Shown here: piece by piece, positions 47,916-61,180 of the stretch | How positions within the stretch are numbered: the stretch's first letter is position 1 | Layout of the letters: every line of letters begins with the position of its first letter | Assembly: GCF_000004075.3 (NCBI RefSeq) | Contig: NC_026657.2 | Location: 37,310,732 to 37,374,731 of the forward strand | Direction: 5' to 3' | Source of the DNA: Cucumis sativus | Lineage: Eukaryota; Streptophyta; Magnoliopsida; Cucurbitales; Cucurbitaceae | DNA length: 64,000 bases | Position numbers and translations under genes: made by a program | Notes under the pieces: model-generated | Told to the model about the DNA's origin: nothing | The model's input: only the letters and a program-made list of their open reading frames with translations | Database searches by the model: none

Positions 47916-50900
47916 GTTTCTTCATAAAAAGTGGACTCTGTGTTGGAAGAACCAAATAAAGAATTTTGGTGTGTTTTATAGAAAATAAATGATGTACCTT
48001 TTAGTGCAACTCCATCTGTACTGTTTTCTATCTTTTGGCTGCATGACTTACTAGTAAGTGACATTTTGACAAGGTTTATATTAATTAATTTATGTATTTA
48101 TATTTTTATATATATTGTAGATAAATTCTTTTTTTGAGGTTGAAAGCTAACATTTTTAATCTAAATTTTACATATATGTCAAACCACTTTCCACCAAAGA
48201 AGTTTGCAATTTGAGTCAGCATATAAATAATAAATATATAAAGGATTTGAATGAAAAGTGATTGCTTCTAAAAGCCCGACTCGCCAGCCATCCCTCTCTT
48301 CAACTACTTTTTCCAGTTAAAATTCTTTTTCTTATGTTTCTTTTCATTTCTTTAAACAAAATGCCTGTTTTTCTTTTACTTTCCTTTTTATTTTACCCTC
48401 ACTCACATCTTCAAAATTGGAAATTTTATGTGTATATATTGCAACTTAAATTGTGATCAAACCTATGTTTGTCTCTCCCATTCACAACTTTCTTATTTTC
48501 TCCTTTTTGGATTTTGTCCATGTTTACATAAAGTATGGAATGTGTAATTTTAGTCGAGGAAAAAAATATTGAGGATACAATTATGTGAAAGTGTTGAATG
48601 TTTTGAATATCTTATATGACGGTTGGAACGATCTAAAATTATTTACGTGCGTTGTTACTTTAACATTATTTACATTTTTTATTTTAGAGTTTAGAGGAAG
48701 TCCACTGTTTTAACCATAGAGATACCTCTAGCTATTATGTATTATGTACTATTATTCTAATAAAATTGTTTTTTCTTTACTTTACAAATGTATTTAACAA
48801 ATTGCTAACCATCCATAAATAAATCTTTATTGTTTTACATGTTTTTTCTTTATTTGTCAATTTCATAACATGAATGATAGTCAAACCTATCACAAAAACT
48901 TGCACAAAACAAATCAGAAATGTCAAACAATATTCCAAAGAAGCCTCTTATAAACACACAATTATAGGTTCATTTCAAAGTAAGTTTATCTTCTTTCTAT
49001 AAAAGTTAAAAAGTATGTACATCAAGCAATTGAGTTAAGCATCAAGGTTTCTATTGACGTGTTACTGTTTCCTTATTTTAGAACCATATTTTATTTTCAA
49101 AACATAAATTATTGACTGCAAGTGGCAGGTAAAGGCCATTCAAATGTTAATAATCTTGGCTGATTTTTGTTATGGACTAGATATAGATGGAAGGTAGGAT
49201 GCAATGGTAGGTGAACGATAATGAAAATAAAATAAGAAGAAGTGTATGAAAGTAAGAATCTTATCCAAAAGTATACTAGTTTTACCATGTAAAAAGTAGG
49301 AAACAATGAGAGAAATGAAACAGAAGTGGGGTGATTAGTCAGCAAAGAAGACCACAGTGATGAACAAAATAAGAAAAACAATAAAATTTTTGTTGTTGGT
49401 TGTTAAAAATGAAGGAAGATAAATTAAAGGTAATATATGTGTATATATAAGTTGTGGTGAAGTTGTTTACGTACGGCATGGCACCGAAAGTAAAGAAACC
49501 CCCACGTAAATGGAAGCAAAACGACATAGTTTGAATAAAATAAATTTAAAGAAGTAGTTTATTTTTTCTTATAATTTTTAATTAAGAAAAGAAAATAGCA
49601 TGTGCCAGCTAGAGGGAATATTACAGTGAAGAGTATTTGATTAAATAATAATAATAATATAGACTCCCTCTATATTTTAAACTTTAATTAATAAAGAAAT
49701 AGAAATAGTTTAATTATGAATATATTTGGGTTAGTGGATGAAAAAGGGTTGATGAGATTCCTTTACGACAACAACCAATTCTACTTTCTCTCTCTTTTCC
49801 CAACTTCCAACAAAAGTTTATAACTACGTACAACCAAACGACGTGTCGGATTCTATATTTTATCAATTATTTATGACCTTCTTCCTTTTCTTTTCTTTTT
49901 TCTTTTTTTATAATTAATTAATTAATTAATTCAAATAAAAGTTAGTAAGTAAATAAAGTTTCCATTTTTGCTTTTACTAATACTGTACTCTTACTTACTG
50001 TTTGTTTTCGATTCGAAGGTCGGAATAAATCTCTCAAGTACAATACAATACCACACATGAATTATATAATATTTTGTACCCTAATCACTTCCAATACTGT
50101 TTATTACTTTTATTTCATCTCTCCATTTCTTTTCTTTCTTTTTTTATATATTTCTGCCTATTCAAATGATTGTTTCTTCAATTATACACTTTCACTGTTT
50201 CTCAAAAAAAAAAAAATCCAAATACATATAATTAGAGTTATGAATGTTAATTTATACCAATTTTATCAATGATTTTTTAGTAGCAATAGTAATAGTATAA
50301 TTCAAATGGTATCATTTATGTAATATCAATTTTAAGATTAGAGGTTCAATCTAAAAATAAGAAAAAAAAACTTTGAATAAGAATTTTATTGACTACACAT
50401 ATTTTTATTTGTTTTGTTAAAACATGTATTGTCCATTTAATCAACTTAAAAGTATATCGTAATTTAATTTAACGTTGAATGGGGGTACACATCCATACAG
50501 AAATTCGTACTCCACCCACTTTAAATAATTATTAATAATTCACTATTGCAATGTGAAATGGACATATTTAAGAATTCTAATGAATACTCCCCATCTCATC
50601 AAAATATATCAATTATTGGTGTTCCTGGAATTGTTGTTTTAATACACAATACACAGAAGACATTTATAAAGCTTATAATGTCATGTTAATCGTGTAACAT
50701 ATTATTTAACTCCTGATTTATTTTTAATTTTCCCGTTATTAAAATAAGTCCAATAATACTAACAAATTAAAGGTCTAAAAGTAATATTAACGTAGAAAAT
50801 TTCACAATGATAATAAAATACTTTTATTATTGTGAGTTGATTGTAAGATGAAACTGTGTAGTATTTATAACATCTACCTTAAAAAAGTCCAAACATTGGA

Positions 50901-51915
50901 AGGGAATGGTTAAACTTAATTAAAATAGAATAATAATTAATTGTAACAGGGTTTTATAGATTGAAGGGTGGTGCGGATTTAGGTTAGAGAAAAAAAAAAG
51001 CGAAGTAAATATAAAAATAGAACGTTGAAGTCTTGGTTGGTTATGGACATATTAAAAAGGGAAAATGTTATAAGTATTGTTTTTAAAAGAAAAGGAAGAA
51101 GGAAAAAATGGAATAGAAGTCGTCCAGAATTGAAAAAGGTAAGAGTGTTGTTGGGGCCATTAATTAAATAATTCTGCAATTACTGAAAAGAGTGCAGTGT
51201 TTTTGCATTCACTTGTCTTCCTAAAAATAAAATTAAAAATACAATTAACTTGGAACCATGGGGAGGGGAGTCGGGACCCATTGTATTTTACTTTTCAAAC
51301 CTATACTTTTGGATGTTTTCCTGCCAATGCTCCCCAATCATCTTTCATACTATTAACACTTCTCTTTTTTTTCTTCTTCTAATTTTTACATTTCTCTCTC
51401 TCTTTTTTTAACTCAATCTTTAAATGCTATGACTCTGCGCATTTGTAATGAATTGTGACTCTATTCTAATTTAAAATTCACCTTTTGTGTTTGATTTGTA
51501 AAATTCAACTTATTCTATTTCTACCATTTTTAATTCAACTCTCATTTTCACTATTTTTATGTTTTACTATTTTTCTTTAATTCCCTCCTTAATTATTCTT
51601 CATTCATCCTCACTCCCTTTCTAACAATCTTGATTCATTTCACCCTAAAAACTAGCCTTTATGTTCATCTTTAAATTAGTTTTTTTTTTTCTTTTTTACT
51701 AAAAGCGATATATATGGTTTACAGTTTCTATTTTAACTATATAATGCAACCAAATATATAATAAATAAGCAAGTGTATATATAGTAAAAAAAAAGGAAAA
51801 AATGTTAAATAGGATGCACTCCCTTTTTTACCAACTTATTTAAATTTAAATTAACGCCCAATTTATAAAAGATCTTAAATTACTGTATATTATTTTGTAG
51901 GGAAAAATAATAGAA

Positions 51916-52010
51916 ACATTTTTAAATATAATAAAATCAACCCAAATATTTATAAAATGTAATTAAATTTTATATTTACTATATTTTATAAATATTTGTT
52001 ACCATCATTT
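51916..52010. repeat. AT-rich element related to 54000-54190
   Basis: It opens TTTTTAAATATAATAAAATC and contains AAATATTTATAAAATGTAAT followed by AAATTTTAT, in the same order as the first 60 bases of the element at 54000. It is probably a decayed relative. Confidence 0.35.
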
Positions 52011-52091
52011 TCTAAAATATTATATAAAAATAATATAAATTGTATTAATTTAAAACAAATTTCAAATTTATAAAAAGAAACATGTTATATA

Positions 52092-52095
<4 letters not shown>

Positions 52096-52134
<39 letters not shown>
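52096..52134. repeat. (TA)n microsatellite, 39 bases
   Basis: The longest pure TA run in the window. Confidence 0.95.
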
Positions 52135-52138
<4 letters not shown>

Positions 52139-53996
52139 TTAATAAATAATTATAAGAACATTTTTGAAAATTTTAAAGATATTGTGGAGTAGAAGTAGTA
52201 CTAAACAAACACAATAACAAAAATTATCTATAAAGATGGAAGAAAGAGAGAATTTTTGTAGAAATAGTGTTTGAATAATGAGAGTTGAGATTAATTACGA
52301 ATCTCAAGTGTTATGTATAAGAGGAAGGAAATCTAAATTGGAAAGAAATTTCACGTGGGATGGACTATATATTAAATTTAATATTTATACAACAACTTGT
52401 TCAAAAATAAAAATAATATAAAATATCCCGTCTCACTCGACACTCACTATTACAAAACTGACCCCCGAAATGAATGTATTTAGCCGTAATCACTAATCCG
52501 TATACGGAGATCTCCAAAAACTACCCCTCCTTTCCACATTTAAGTCATTAATCATAATTAATAGTTGACTTTCATAATTAATCCATTTCAAATCTTTCTA
52601 AATGAAATTAAGTTCTCAAAACACAACAAGAAAAAACCACATCAACTATATTAATCAAATCAAATATGGTATTTTATGAAAGACAATGAAATTAATGTGG
52701 AAAAGATTAAAAAAGAAAAAAAGAAAATGGGTCCCAAGTGGCCCGTGACTTGGAAACACCGTGGTAGATTTAGTTTGTACAACTAAGGTAGCTTCGAACT
52801 TGGACGCTATTTCTAAAAGCTTTTATGTGCCTAAGTTTGGATATTTTAATATATATTATCTATGATTTCAATTATTTAACAAATAGCAATTCTAATATCC
52901 TACGCAAATTACACTGATTGGACCCATTTTAGGAGCCCCCACTTGCACACACTACATTACACTATCACCAAATTCATCCAAATTTAGCCTCACACATCTA
53001 CAACCAAATCAACCAAAATAGATTGTGCTATAGTGCAAAACTTACATCAATATCATACCTTTTCTATAAAACTTTATTCATTTCCCCATCAGATATCCAT
53101 CCTTTATTGCACATGTCATCTAATCAACTTGCTTTATTAACAGTCAAATGTGATGAATAAAGGGATTAATTGAAGTAGATTTTGGAAACTATGAAATCTA
53201 CCTACATCCTCACACACTCTTCAAAATGCATAATATTTATTTGTATAAATATTTGATTGGAATGAATCTTTAAATAAGATCGTTGTCTTTTTATCATGTT
53301 GATTGACACCAAACATATTTCGACTACTACTCACATACTCTACCTAGACAAATCCAACAACTTATTATAGGAAAAAAAAACAATGAGACAACTAAGGTGT
53401 ATTTTTAGGTTCTTTAGAAGTTTGGTCTAACTTGTGAACATAATTAAAAGAATAGTCCAAGTAGAAAGTGCTTATTTTATAATTTTGAAGTGACTAAAAA
53501 TTAATAGATATGGCACGCAACAAGTTAATACAAGTTAGTCCAAGTATATTTTTTTATGGCCTACCTTATCATGCATCTACCCAACATATTCAATCTTATT
53601 GTAATATGAAGTCCTATATTATTAACATTATTTTTTGGCTACATTAATAAATATTAAAGTAACATACAAAGTTAGTAATGTTCGGTAAATAAAATAATAC
53701 GTTTATGTGTAAAATTCTTCCCACACAAAGGTACTAAAGAGCTTCTTACCATTCAAATATTAAATATATGAAATTTAAATGTATTAAATATTTAATGACC
53801 ATCTTTATAGACATATTTAATGTCTAAAAATCGAATTTATGTATAGAAACTTAAAATCAAACAATTATATAATTGATCCAACTTAATATTTTCCTAAATT
53901 TAATTTAGTGATATTTTTAAATCTAGAAAAATTAAATTAATGTAATTTTCCTTAAATTTAGCATTATTTCACACGTTGATATATTATATTACGAGT

Positions 53997-54190
53997 TATT
54001 TTTAAATATAGCAAAGTCCAATATATTTATAAATGTAACAAAATTTTACTATCTACCTATATGATAGACACAAACAGATAGATCACGATAGACTACTTAT
54101 CTATGTTATGATAGACACATAAAGTAGTTTATATTATGATCTATATTCATAATTAAAGTGTGATATTTTACTATATTTAAACATATTTGG
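53997..54190. mobile_element. MITE-like AT-rich element with GATAGAC motifs
   Basis: The left end TTTAAATATAGCAAA (54001-) and the inverse of TTTACTATATTTAAA (about 54166-54180) form terminal inverted repeats. Between them GATAGACAC and its relatives occur four times. I recall this arrangement as abundant in cucurbit genomes; it has no coding capacity. A further GATAGAC-type fragment lies at about 56395-56450. Confidence 0.5.
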
Positions 54191-55557
54191 TTTAGAACCA
54201 TACAGTAGATCTTTCAAAATAAAAATAAGTGATCAGTTTATATTAAAATTTTAGTTAAACCTAATTAAATTATGTAATTTAGCTGCTAAAAATAATTAAG
54301 CAAATATAGATGATTAAAATGTTAACCATTACTAATAGTTTTTTATATTAAAAAGTTAAAGATAACGTATTAGCAGAAATAGAATAGATTAAAGTGTAAC
54401 TAATATATTTATATTTAAAATAATAATGATTAATTGATATTAATTTACTAATAAATTAAACTATAGTTTCATTGTTCATCTTTTAGGTATTAATATTGGT
54501 TTTGTATAGAAATATTAAACAAATCATGTTAAATGAGTTTTAAAAATTTTTAAAGTCAAAGGATATATGCAAACAAAAATATTAAATACGTGACAGGAAA
54601 GATATCAAAAGTAATTTAGGGCATTGCAAATTGAGGTTAAAATGTTACTGAAACTTGTTTTTAATAGAATTGTAGAGATGAAATGAATTGTTGGTAAGAA
54701 ATTGAATCCTACCAAATTTGAAATTAAAAGAAATATGAACATAAACGTCATTTCAAAAGAAAAAAGTAACAATGATGTATTTATTAATGAAGACAAAATG
54801 TTACCTAGAGAAAGAGGGTTCGTGGATGGCAGTGGGAGTACTGTTATAATAATAATAATAATAACATTGCCAACAATTAACAACAACTTGTTTAACTTCA
54901 CACACCACCAAGAAAAGAAATTAAAAAAGAAAAGAAAGTTATTTGAATAATTAAATAAAATTGATAGAAGGAAAAACGATTCCGTAATTGGGTATAAAAT
55001 CTAGAAAAATACAAATCCATGATAATTAAAAAAGAAAACAATGTATAGAAACTAGAAAACATGCATGGGAATATTAATATTTGATGTAAGATAAGAAAAG
55101 GGTACCTAAAAATGAATGTGGTTATGGTTGCAAAGCAATAATTTAAATCTTACTCCTTCCTTAAATCTTGCAAATATTCTTCAAAATCTTTATCTCAGCA
55201 TCAATGTCTTAATAAAAACACATATAAAGATCAGAAACTGAAGGCCGTAATCATAAAATTTGTTATATATCAAAATTCCATATAACTCCAACATAACAAC
55301 TTTATAAATTAATTTAATTTAATAGAGGTGTGGAAATTAAAATGAATATAATGTTGTTTTCTTTTTTCGATTCTTAAAAATCTTAGCAGGTGGGATTTAA
55401 TTTTTATCATTTTATTTTTTGGGGGATGCACCGTGGCAATGGAGGGTTTATTGAACATGGGGGTGGCCCCATTTACCCCTATACCTATACAAAGGAATTA
55501 GACTTTTTTTGACTCAAAATATTGCTAATACCCATATTGTTTTATAATATCACTAAC

Positions 55558-55578
55558 ATTATTATTATTATTATTATT
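55558..55578. repeat. (ATT)7 microsatellite
   Basis: Seven ATT units. Confidence 0.9.
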
Positions 55579-58500
55579 GGACGTTGTCCTTAAGCGAGAT
55601 GATTCCTGCTATTTTGAAGAGCTATTTTGTGCTAAACCAGGGAATTAAATGTGGTAATATACATAGATGTTGTGTATAAGATTTCATTACTTTAATTAAA
55701 AGAGGTTTAGTTTGAAGGGTATATAGCATTGATAGAGGAGAGAAGAGTTAGGTTGGAATAAGGGAGTGAAATGGATGGGAGGCAAAAAATGTGGAAATGG
55801 AAATGTTAAGTGTTATTAAAGAGAAAGAAAAAAGGTGAAGGAGGAGAAGAAAGGGTTTGATTGGTTGGAAGGGAAGGGAAAAGGGTATGCTAAGATCCAA
55901 AAGAGTGATTAGGGAGAGATGGGGCATAGCTGCACATGGGGATTGTCAGAAATTAGGAGAGTACTATATTATTTTAATCACTTTTTGACCAATAAAATAT
56001 AACTTATCATTTTTTCTATATAAACATTTCTTTTTGTACATTTGGAAATATATAAATTTTCAAAATAGGCATCTTCCATACACCCAAACCCAAACCAAAC
56101 ACTTTGGTATGAATCATTAATCATAATAATAATAACAACAATAACAAAACCTTCATTTTCTTTCTTTAAATTATATTTTTGCCCTTTCAAACTTCTTTTA
56201 GGCTTCTTCTTCTTTTTTTTTCTCAACCCTGAATAACTCTATTTTAATATTTAAACCTCAGCTAAACTACAACTTTACTTCCCCTTCAAACTTATAAGTT
56301 TGTATTCATAATTAGTGACAATTTTAAAAATAATCATTTCATTTTTTTAAAAAAATAAAACTATAACAAAATTTATGAGCAATCAATTTTTATTACAGAT
56401 AGACTCTTATCGATATGTATAACATGGCTATCAATGATAGATTTGAACCCTAAACATCTTGTTTATAGTATATACAAGTGTCAGTTGAGCTAAACTCATG
56501 TTAAATTAAATAATTAACTTTCACTTTTACAGTCTTGTATGTACTCTCCTCAATCAAGATCATAAGATAATATATTTTGGTGTTAATGTCAAAAAATTTA
56601 TAATACTAAATTTTAACATAGATGGGTGTGTAAATTGAACTCATGTCATCTTAGTAAAGTTAAATGATGAGAGTTGGGTACAAACTTTTACGGACTAGAA
56701 TGGTATTTATTTTGAAATGATTACGAAAAGATATATGAAAAGAGTGGGCATGTGGTGGGTTTGAATTCGCACTTCACTCCGTGCGCCAAAAGCAAAAAAG
56801 AAAAGAAGATATATAAATATAATGCACGGACATTGCACAAACTGTCACATTACATTACATTTCATTACATTGGCTTTTTATTGGTTTGTTGTCTTTATAT
56901 GCCACAAAGAGCTGTCAATTTGATTTAAATTTAGGGAGTTTATAAAGGATACAGTAGAGATAAAATCCCCATCCTTTCTCATCTTTATTCACAAATCATA
57001 CATCTTTGATCGTTTATACCCTTTTTCTCCACACACTTCCATATATCCCCTCACCACTCCTCTTTCCCTTTTCCTTTCCCCCCTAAACCTTATTATCTCC
57101 CTTCTTCATTTTCTTTTCGTTGTTCCTATTTTTACAACTCACCCCTCAGTTTCAATATCTCAATTCACTTTATCCTAATTTAACTTATCCATTTCAACAA
57201 TTAATAGAAAAAGTTTAAGATTTGAATTGAATTGACTTGAATTTGTGAAGTTTGTTGGTAAGGTGCATGGTTATTTGATTTGGAATTTTAAATTTTGAAT
57301 GATGTTTTCTATATATATACACATATACTACCATATATCATGTTAAAAAAATTGTTTTTGAAGGTTTCCATATTATTTGTTTTACTTTTGATTTTCAATT
57401 TAATCACATTTTATTAGGAATGTAATATGAGTGTATTTTTTTAAAACGAAAATAGAATAAAATTTAAAATATGTTAAAATTTAATTATCCGTATAACCAA
57501 ATTTTGGTTTACATATGGAATATAGTTGTAAATTTTTTTTCTAGAATTTGATTTGATTCTATATATATATATATATAATAATTCATCACACCCACATTTA
57601 CTTTAAATTCGTTGAATCGAAGTTAACATTTATCTCACTTTTACTTTTTTTTTTTATATTTAAACTAGACTAATTTGTGGACTATGTTACCATTCAAAAA
57701 TTCTAAATTCTCAAGTTTTTGTTAAAATAAAAAATTAAGCAGTTCTTTTTCTTTAAAAAAGTATCAATCTATATGTTTTTTGTTTCTTGTGTTTAGATGA
57801 AATATTGAAAACGTTCAAGAGAAAAATGAAGAATAGAATGATGTTCTTGTGTATGAAATTGTTAATAGTACACACTCATAAAGTTTGTTGAACATACTAT
57901 TTGACATTCAATTGTGAAACAAAATATATAAGTTAGTTATTTTAACCAACTCAACTTTGAGTGAGACGGTTAAATACCCTATAAATAATTTAACCTAATA
58001 CAAACTAGAAGATATTAGAATTTAAAGATTATTTCAGTAACTATATGGTTTTCACCTCAATTGTTTGACTACTTATCTACTTTTTACTGGTATTTTAAAA
58101 ATTCAAACTAAAATTTGAAAGCCACGTACGTAGTCATTAGTTTATTTTTTTTTTATAATCTACCAATATCTCTTTTATTTATTATTTTATTTACTGTTTC
58201 CAAGTGTTGTTTATTACATTTTAGGGTTTTAAAATTAAAAAGAGTAACTTTTAAATACTTGTTTTCGTTTTTAGAATTTCACTTATATTAAATATAATCG
58301 GTAAAAATAAATAGTTATAAAATGGAGTTTTAAAAAGTATTTTTAATTTATTTTTGGGGATTGGGCTAAGAATACATTTTTTTGAACTTGACTAAAATGC
58401 AAATGGTTGTAAGTAGTTGAGAGGAAATAGAAGCCAGAAAACCGAAATGAGTTAGTAGTTTAGTTTTGGTTTTTAAAAATAACCCTATAAACTACCTTTT

Positions 58501-58953
58501 AATTTTTTTTTGTGGAAAATTAGTATGTAACTTTTTTCCAACATTTTCAACCAACGATTAAGTTTTGAAAAATTTGGTAAGAACTCAACTCTTCCGCTAA
58601 AAGAAAAAACAAATTACTGAAAAAAAAGGCTTAATTTTAGAAACAAAATATAAAAAAATTATATAGTTATTGATGAACCTCACCCAAATTACTTATAAGT
58701 TACATAACCGGTTTATTATTATACTTCTGACGAGTAAGAGTGGACTTGTTGTGATTGGTTTTCTAAAAGATTGGGTTATATATTTTAGAAGTAAAAAAAC
58801 AACTTTGGAAATGAGGCATCTAGAACATCATACATAAATAATAATATATATGTATTCTGAAATGAAAAGGAAAAACAGTAAAGTATGATTTGAATTGTAA
58901 AATTTTGGAGGGATTGCTATAGGGTAGGATAGATAGAACATGGGGTGTTTATT

Positions 58954-58969
58954 TATATATATATATATA
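58954..58969. repeat. (TA)8 microsatellite
   Basis: Eight TA units. Confidence 0.85.
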
Positions 58970-60069
58970 CACCATCTTGTTCTTGGCAGTGATATACATT
59001 AGAAGCCCACTGTTTTTCTTCATATCAACGTGACACAACTTACATTTATTCTAAAATAAAATACACCAATATTGTACATCCAATAAATTACTTCTATTCA
59101 AAGTACAATAATGTCCAAATCTCAACACTTCGTGTTAAAAAAAAAAAGAAAAAAGAACAGAACAGAACATTATTCATCCGCATGGTTTTGATAGTTATAA
59201 GAAAATTAATCAATATTGTTTTCAATATGCACAAGGTTAATTGATATACTAATAAACAATAATACAAATTTGTAACTTGTTTACGTACTGTAAAGTACTT
59301 TATTAGTTTTTTAATTACTTACTTGTGAATCACTAAGGACAACATTATTATTATTAATGTATATGTTCATAATATCTTGGAGACCTCCTAATTATATTTT
59401 CCATATCAATATCTAATTCCTTATAGTTTATTTTTTATTTTTCTTTTAGTAATTTCCATTAATCAAAATTTCTTTTATTCAAAGGGTCCTTTTACTAGTG
59501 GAAGAATGTTTTCTATGTATAACAAACTCATGGTCTTCTCTTTAATAAAATAAAATATAGGAACGAGTGACTTTAGATTGTTAATTTTTATATGGATTTA
59601 AGTTTGAAAACAAAATATTCAAATGTGAATTGCCAAATCAACGTTAATATATAAATATAAAAGAGTAATGAGGGAAATGACATTTAATTTTAGTTTACTT
59701 ATGAAATATGAGCTGGGTGAGCAGGCCAGGCTTTGGAAATCCAAGTTTAGTCAACTTAAAATTGATATTACCCCAAATTACACAATTTTGTTTCAAAGGG
59801 GGCTAAAATTGGTTGTTTATTATTATTTAAATACAATAAAAGAAAATAGATGAAAAAACAAAATTGATTACATTAATTTTTGGATGAAGTATAAGTATTT
59901 TATCAAAATAACTATTTTTGACAATTTTGTAATTAATTTACTTGGAATTGAAAAGACTTAAAAAAAGAAGAATAATATAATTAAGGCAGCAACGTAGGTA
60001 TAAATAAATAGAAGCGGGGGCGTAGTAAATATAAAAGAAAAGGAGGGGTATTATCGTCAACCGAATGTC

Positions 60070-60076
60070 TATAAAA
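60070..60076 (+). promoter_or_regulatory. Likely TATA box of the SAUR gene
   Basis: TATAAAA lies 107 bases before the start codon, giving a leader of about 75 bases. A second candidate TATAAATA lies at 59999-60006. Confidence 0.5.
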
Positions 60077-60176
60077 CCCTCCGCCATTGCCATTGCAAAA
60101 ACTCCCCAACTTCCAAGCACATCCTCCAAATCTCACCTTCAACCTTCTCTTTTTACTTTTCCCCCACAATCGGAAA

Positions 60177-60629
60177 ATGTCGGCCGGACTCGGAAAATGC
60201 AGCAAAATCCGTCACATTGTCAGGCTTCGTCAAATGCTCCGCCGGTGGCGCAACAAAGCTAGAATGTCAGCCAATCGCATCCCTTCCGACGTACCCGCCG
60301 GACACGTGGCTGTATGCGTCGGAACAAGCTCTCGGCGGTTCGTCGTCCGGGCCACTTACTTGAACCACCCGGTGTTCAAGAAGCTTCTGGTCCAAGCCGA
60401 AGAGGAGTATGGGTTCACCAATCAAGGTCCTTTGGCAATCCCTTGCGACGAGTCAGTTTTCGAAGAAGTTATCCGGTTCATCTCTAGATCCGAGTCTCCT
60501 AACTCGGGACGGTTCGTGAAATTGGACGACTTTCAAAGTTATTGTCATATCGGAATCAGAACTGGGCTGGATTTGTGGCCGGAATCTAGGCCTTTGCTTC
60601 ATGGGTTGGCCGAAAAATCCATTTGGTAA
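60177..60629 (+). CDS. SAUR-family small auxin-up RNA protein
   Basis: Intronless, 150 residues, as usual for SAURs. The start at 60177 gives MSAGLGKCSKIRHIVRLRQM followed by the basic LRRWRNKARM. The SAUR core spans about residues 37-115: IPSDVPAGHVAVCVG, RRFVVRATYLNHPVF, EEEYGFTNQGPLAIPC and FEEVIRFI. The N-terminal KIRHIVRLRQML block fits the clade I recall around Arabidopsis At4g34750 rather than the short SAUR19 type. SAURs inhibit PP2C.D phosphatases and so activate plasma-membrane H+-ATPase to drive cell expansion. The CDS is much richer in G and C than the surrounding DNA. No clear 3' DST element was found. Confidence 0.93.
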   Translation: MSAGLGKCSKIRHIVRLRQMLRRWRNKARMSANRIPSDVPAGHVAVCVGTSSRRFVVRATYLNHPVFKKLLVQAEEEYGFTNQGPLAIPCDESVFEEVIRFISRSESPNSGRFVKLDDFQSYCHIGIRTGLDLWPESRPLLHGLAEKSIW

Positions 60630-60947
60630 TGCGGGTGTTTTTGTAAATCCGTCTGAATTGGCAGCAACTTTGCAGATAAAGTGAAGAACATAAACAAGAA
60701 CAACATCAAAAGGAGCGAGTCAAAGATCCAGATTTGACTCGGTTGAGTTACCCGAGATGGGTTGTAATTTAAATTTAATCTAATCTGGGTTTTCATTTTT
60801 TCCCCTTTTTTTTAACCTTCCACATCCCACTTGCTACATATACACAAAAAAGGCAAGAGGATTTATGGAGGGTTTTTCTTTGAAAAGAAAAAACAGAGTG
60901 AAGTAAGTGTAATGTGAGTATTGGGGAACTTGTTTTAGCTCCGGAGA

Positions 60948-61097
60948 ATGCTTATGGAGATGGCAAAAACTGGTGGAGGGATCAATTCACCATGTCGTCC
61001 CGAGCTCGAATCGGAGTCGGGGCGGAACCGAGAAGGAAGAAGAAAAACAACAGAAAGTGTTGCTAATTCGGCCAGAGGTCTATTTTCTGTAAATTAA
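60948..61097 (+). CDS. Possible small ORF, 49 codons, downstream of SAUR
   Basis: An open frame from ATG 60948 (or the better-placed ATG 60963, GAGATGGC) ends at TAA 61095-61097. The product is hydrophilic and charged (MAKTGGGINSPCRPELESES at its start, then NREGRRK). Its segment is markedly richer in G and C than its flanks. I do not recognise it. It may be a microprotein, part of the SAUR 3' UTR, or chance. Confidence 0.25.
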   Translation: MLMEMAKTGGGINSPCRPELESESGRNREGRRKTTESVANSARGLFSVN

Positions 61098-61137
61098 GTG
61101 ATTGATTTCAAATTATTCAATGAGAAATTCTATAGAC

Positions 61138-61180
61138 CAATTCCAATTCCAATTCCAATTCCAAATCCAAATCCAATGTG
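61138..61180. repeat. Hexamer repeat CCAATT/CCAAAT
   Basis: About four CCAATT units followed by two CCAAAT units. Confidence 0.85.

Larger units (their letters stand above)
47916..59990. other. Gene desert
   Basis: About 12 kb of AT-rich DNA without a supported gene. Open frames here are short and low in complexity. Microsatellites and a few short MITE-like pieces are listed separately. A CATTA pentamer repeat occurs near 56848-56871. Confidence 0.5.

Noticed and set aside
54605..54950. Overlapping frames on both strands, 82-98 codons
   Set aside because: Low-complexity translations of AAT repeats and AT-rich DNA.
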